Source of the DNA: a virus | DNA length: 21,999 bases | Virus record (IMG/VR): IMGVR_UViG_3300022540_000125 | Span: 1 to 21,999 of that record | Strand: one strand, 5' to 3' | Shown here: piece after piece, positions 21,637 through 21,999 of the stretch | Position numbering within the stretch: position 1 is the stretch's first letter | Layout of the letters: each line of letters opens with the position of its first letter | Made by a program: the position numbers and the translations under genes | Notes under the pieces: model-generated | Told to the model about the DNA's origin: nothing | Databases searched by the model: none | What the model saw: only the letters and a program-made list of their open reading frames with translations

Positions 21637-21672
21637 ATGGGTAAACTTTATAAACAAAAAAGATTTCTTTAA
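21637..21672 (+). CDS. Possible 11-residue leader peptide or frameshift start
   Basis: ATG at 21637 has an excellent ribosome binding site (AAAGGAG, 21625-21631) and encodes MGKLYKQKRFL before TAA at 21670-21672. The next ATG, of the 84-aa gene, starts one base after that stop and has no good site of its own. The peptide is therefore either a leader that delivers ribosomes to the next start, or the true N-terminus of the next protein joined by a +1 shift at CTT-TAA. Confidence 0.4.
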   Translation: MGKLYKQKRFL

Positions 21673-21673
21673 T

Positions 21674-21928
21674 ATGGGATATAATGTATATGGTAACTAT
21701 AAAGATGAAAGAACAGAGCCTAGAGACTGGAAAGAAAGTAAACATACTTTAGAGTATGATAAAGAGATTAAAAAGTACATAACCTTCAATGGAAGTGAGA
21801 TACGAAAGTTTGATGATATCGAGGATGCACTTGATCAGCTTGAAGCTAGATGGATGGGTGAGATCACAAATAGAAAAGAAGTTGTAGACTCTTTTAATGA
21901 ACATATCAAAGGAGATCAAGATGAGTAA
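21674..21928 (+). CDS. Hypothetical acidic early protein, 84 aa
   Basis: MGYNVYGNYKDERTEPRDW is followed by a strand-like KKYITFNGSEIRKFDD and a strongly acidic helix (IEDALDQLEARWMGEITNRK) ending in HIKGDQDE. It is soluble, has no cysteine and shows no known motif. Acidic helical early proteins include DNA mimics and host-factor binders, but that is only a possibility. Its start lacks a clear ribosome binding site and lies directly behind the 11-codon frame. Its end overlaps the start of the following gene by eight bases, with AAAGGAG inside this gene serving the next. Confidence 0.68.
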   Translation: MGYNVYGNYKDERTEPRDWKESKHTLEYDKEIKKYITFNGSEIRKFDDIEDALDQLEARWMGEITNRKEVVDSFNEHIKGDQDE

Positions 21929-21999
21929 CTTTTTAAAACAATTAGCTATACTAGCTTTAGAACATGGTTTCACTGTGACTTTAGATCGTGATAATAAGA
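21921..21999 (+). CDS. Hypothetical early protein, 5' end only
   Basis: ATG at 21921 with AAAGGAG seven bases upstream; the frame stays open to the right edge and gives 26 residues (MSNFLKQLAILALEHGFTVT then LDRDNK). The start looks like an amphipathic helix followed by a strand. No family can be assigned from so little sequence. Confidence 0.65.
   Translation, partial: MSNFLKQLAILALEHGFTVTLDRDNK

Noticed and set aside
21654-21662. A-rich run AAAAAAG as a -1 slippery site in the 11-codon frame
   Set aside because: The heptamer is out of phase with the reading frame, and the downstream gene needs a +1 shift.

Overview
The window is about 22 kb of a T7-type podovirus (Autographiviridae-like tail and packaging architecture). 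All convincing genes are on the + strand and closely packed, usually with an AGGAG-type ribosome binding site. The DNA is AT-rich, with many AGA, ATA and TTA codons. This suggests a low-GC bacterial host that uses Shine-Dalgarno initiation. The host cannot be named from this sequence; low-GC Proteobacteria or Campylobacterota would fit. No integrase, transposase or CRISPR array is visible.

Left and central part (1-18966), late genes. In order: the C-terminus of the portal (gp8-like), a 116-aa helical protein, scaffold (gp9-like), a 475-nt spacer carrying a class II tRNA, major capsid protein (gp10-like) followed by a strong terminator, tail tubular proteins A and B (gp11- and gp12-like), a 195-aa tail-associated protein, an 806-aa tail spike with a T7-fibre-like anchor and a pectate-lyase-type beta-helix, two membrane proteins that probably form the lysis cassette, three ejection proteins (gp14-, gp15- and gp16-like), small terminase, a 101-aa protein and large terminase. 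Unlike T7, the spike and holin genes lie before the ejection proteins. A lysozyme-like domain appears at the end of the gp15-like protein, while the gp16-like protein lacks the transglycosylase domain T7 gp16 has at its N-terminus.

Junction (18967-20100), 1.13 kb without genes. It follows the large terminase and precedes the early genes, which in T7 is the order right end / terminal repeat / left end. The contig has therefore probably been joined through the genome ends. The stretch contains a tandem 14-bp repeat, a nested palindrome, a G5/C5 hairpin, an array of at least five full and three partial copies of a dyad element (consensus TTKAGTCACNTACACTCAAC), and three sigma70-type promoters with extended -10 boxes. 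Two of these promoters share a 25-bp direct repeat centred on the palindrome TAACATGTTA. They resemble in layout the T7 A1-A3 host-polymerase promoters.

Right part (20101-21999), early genes. These are small proteins of unknown function (41, 91, 41, 69 and 84 aa), a 241-aa protein with a GNAT-like C-terminal half, an 11-codon reading frame with a strong ribosome binding site, and the beginning of another gene. By position they are expected to act in host takeover or against host defence, but none has a proven function from sequence alone.

Most interesting for follow-up: the dyad-repeat array at the genome-end junction, the promoter set with a shared palindromic operator, the tRNA with an aberrant anticodon loop, and the relocated peptidoglycan-hydrolase domain.
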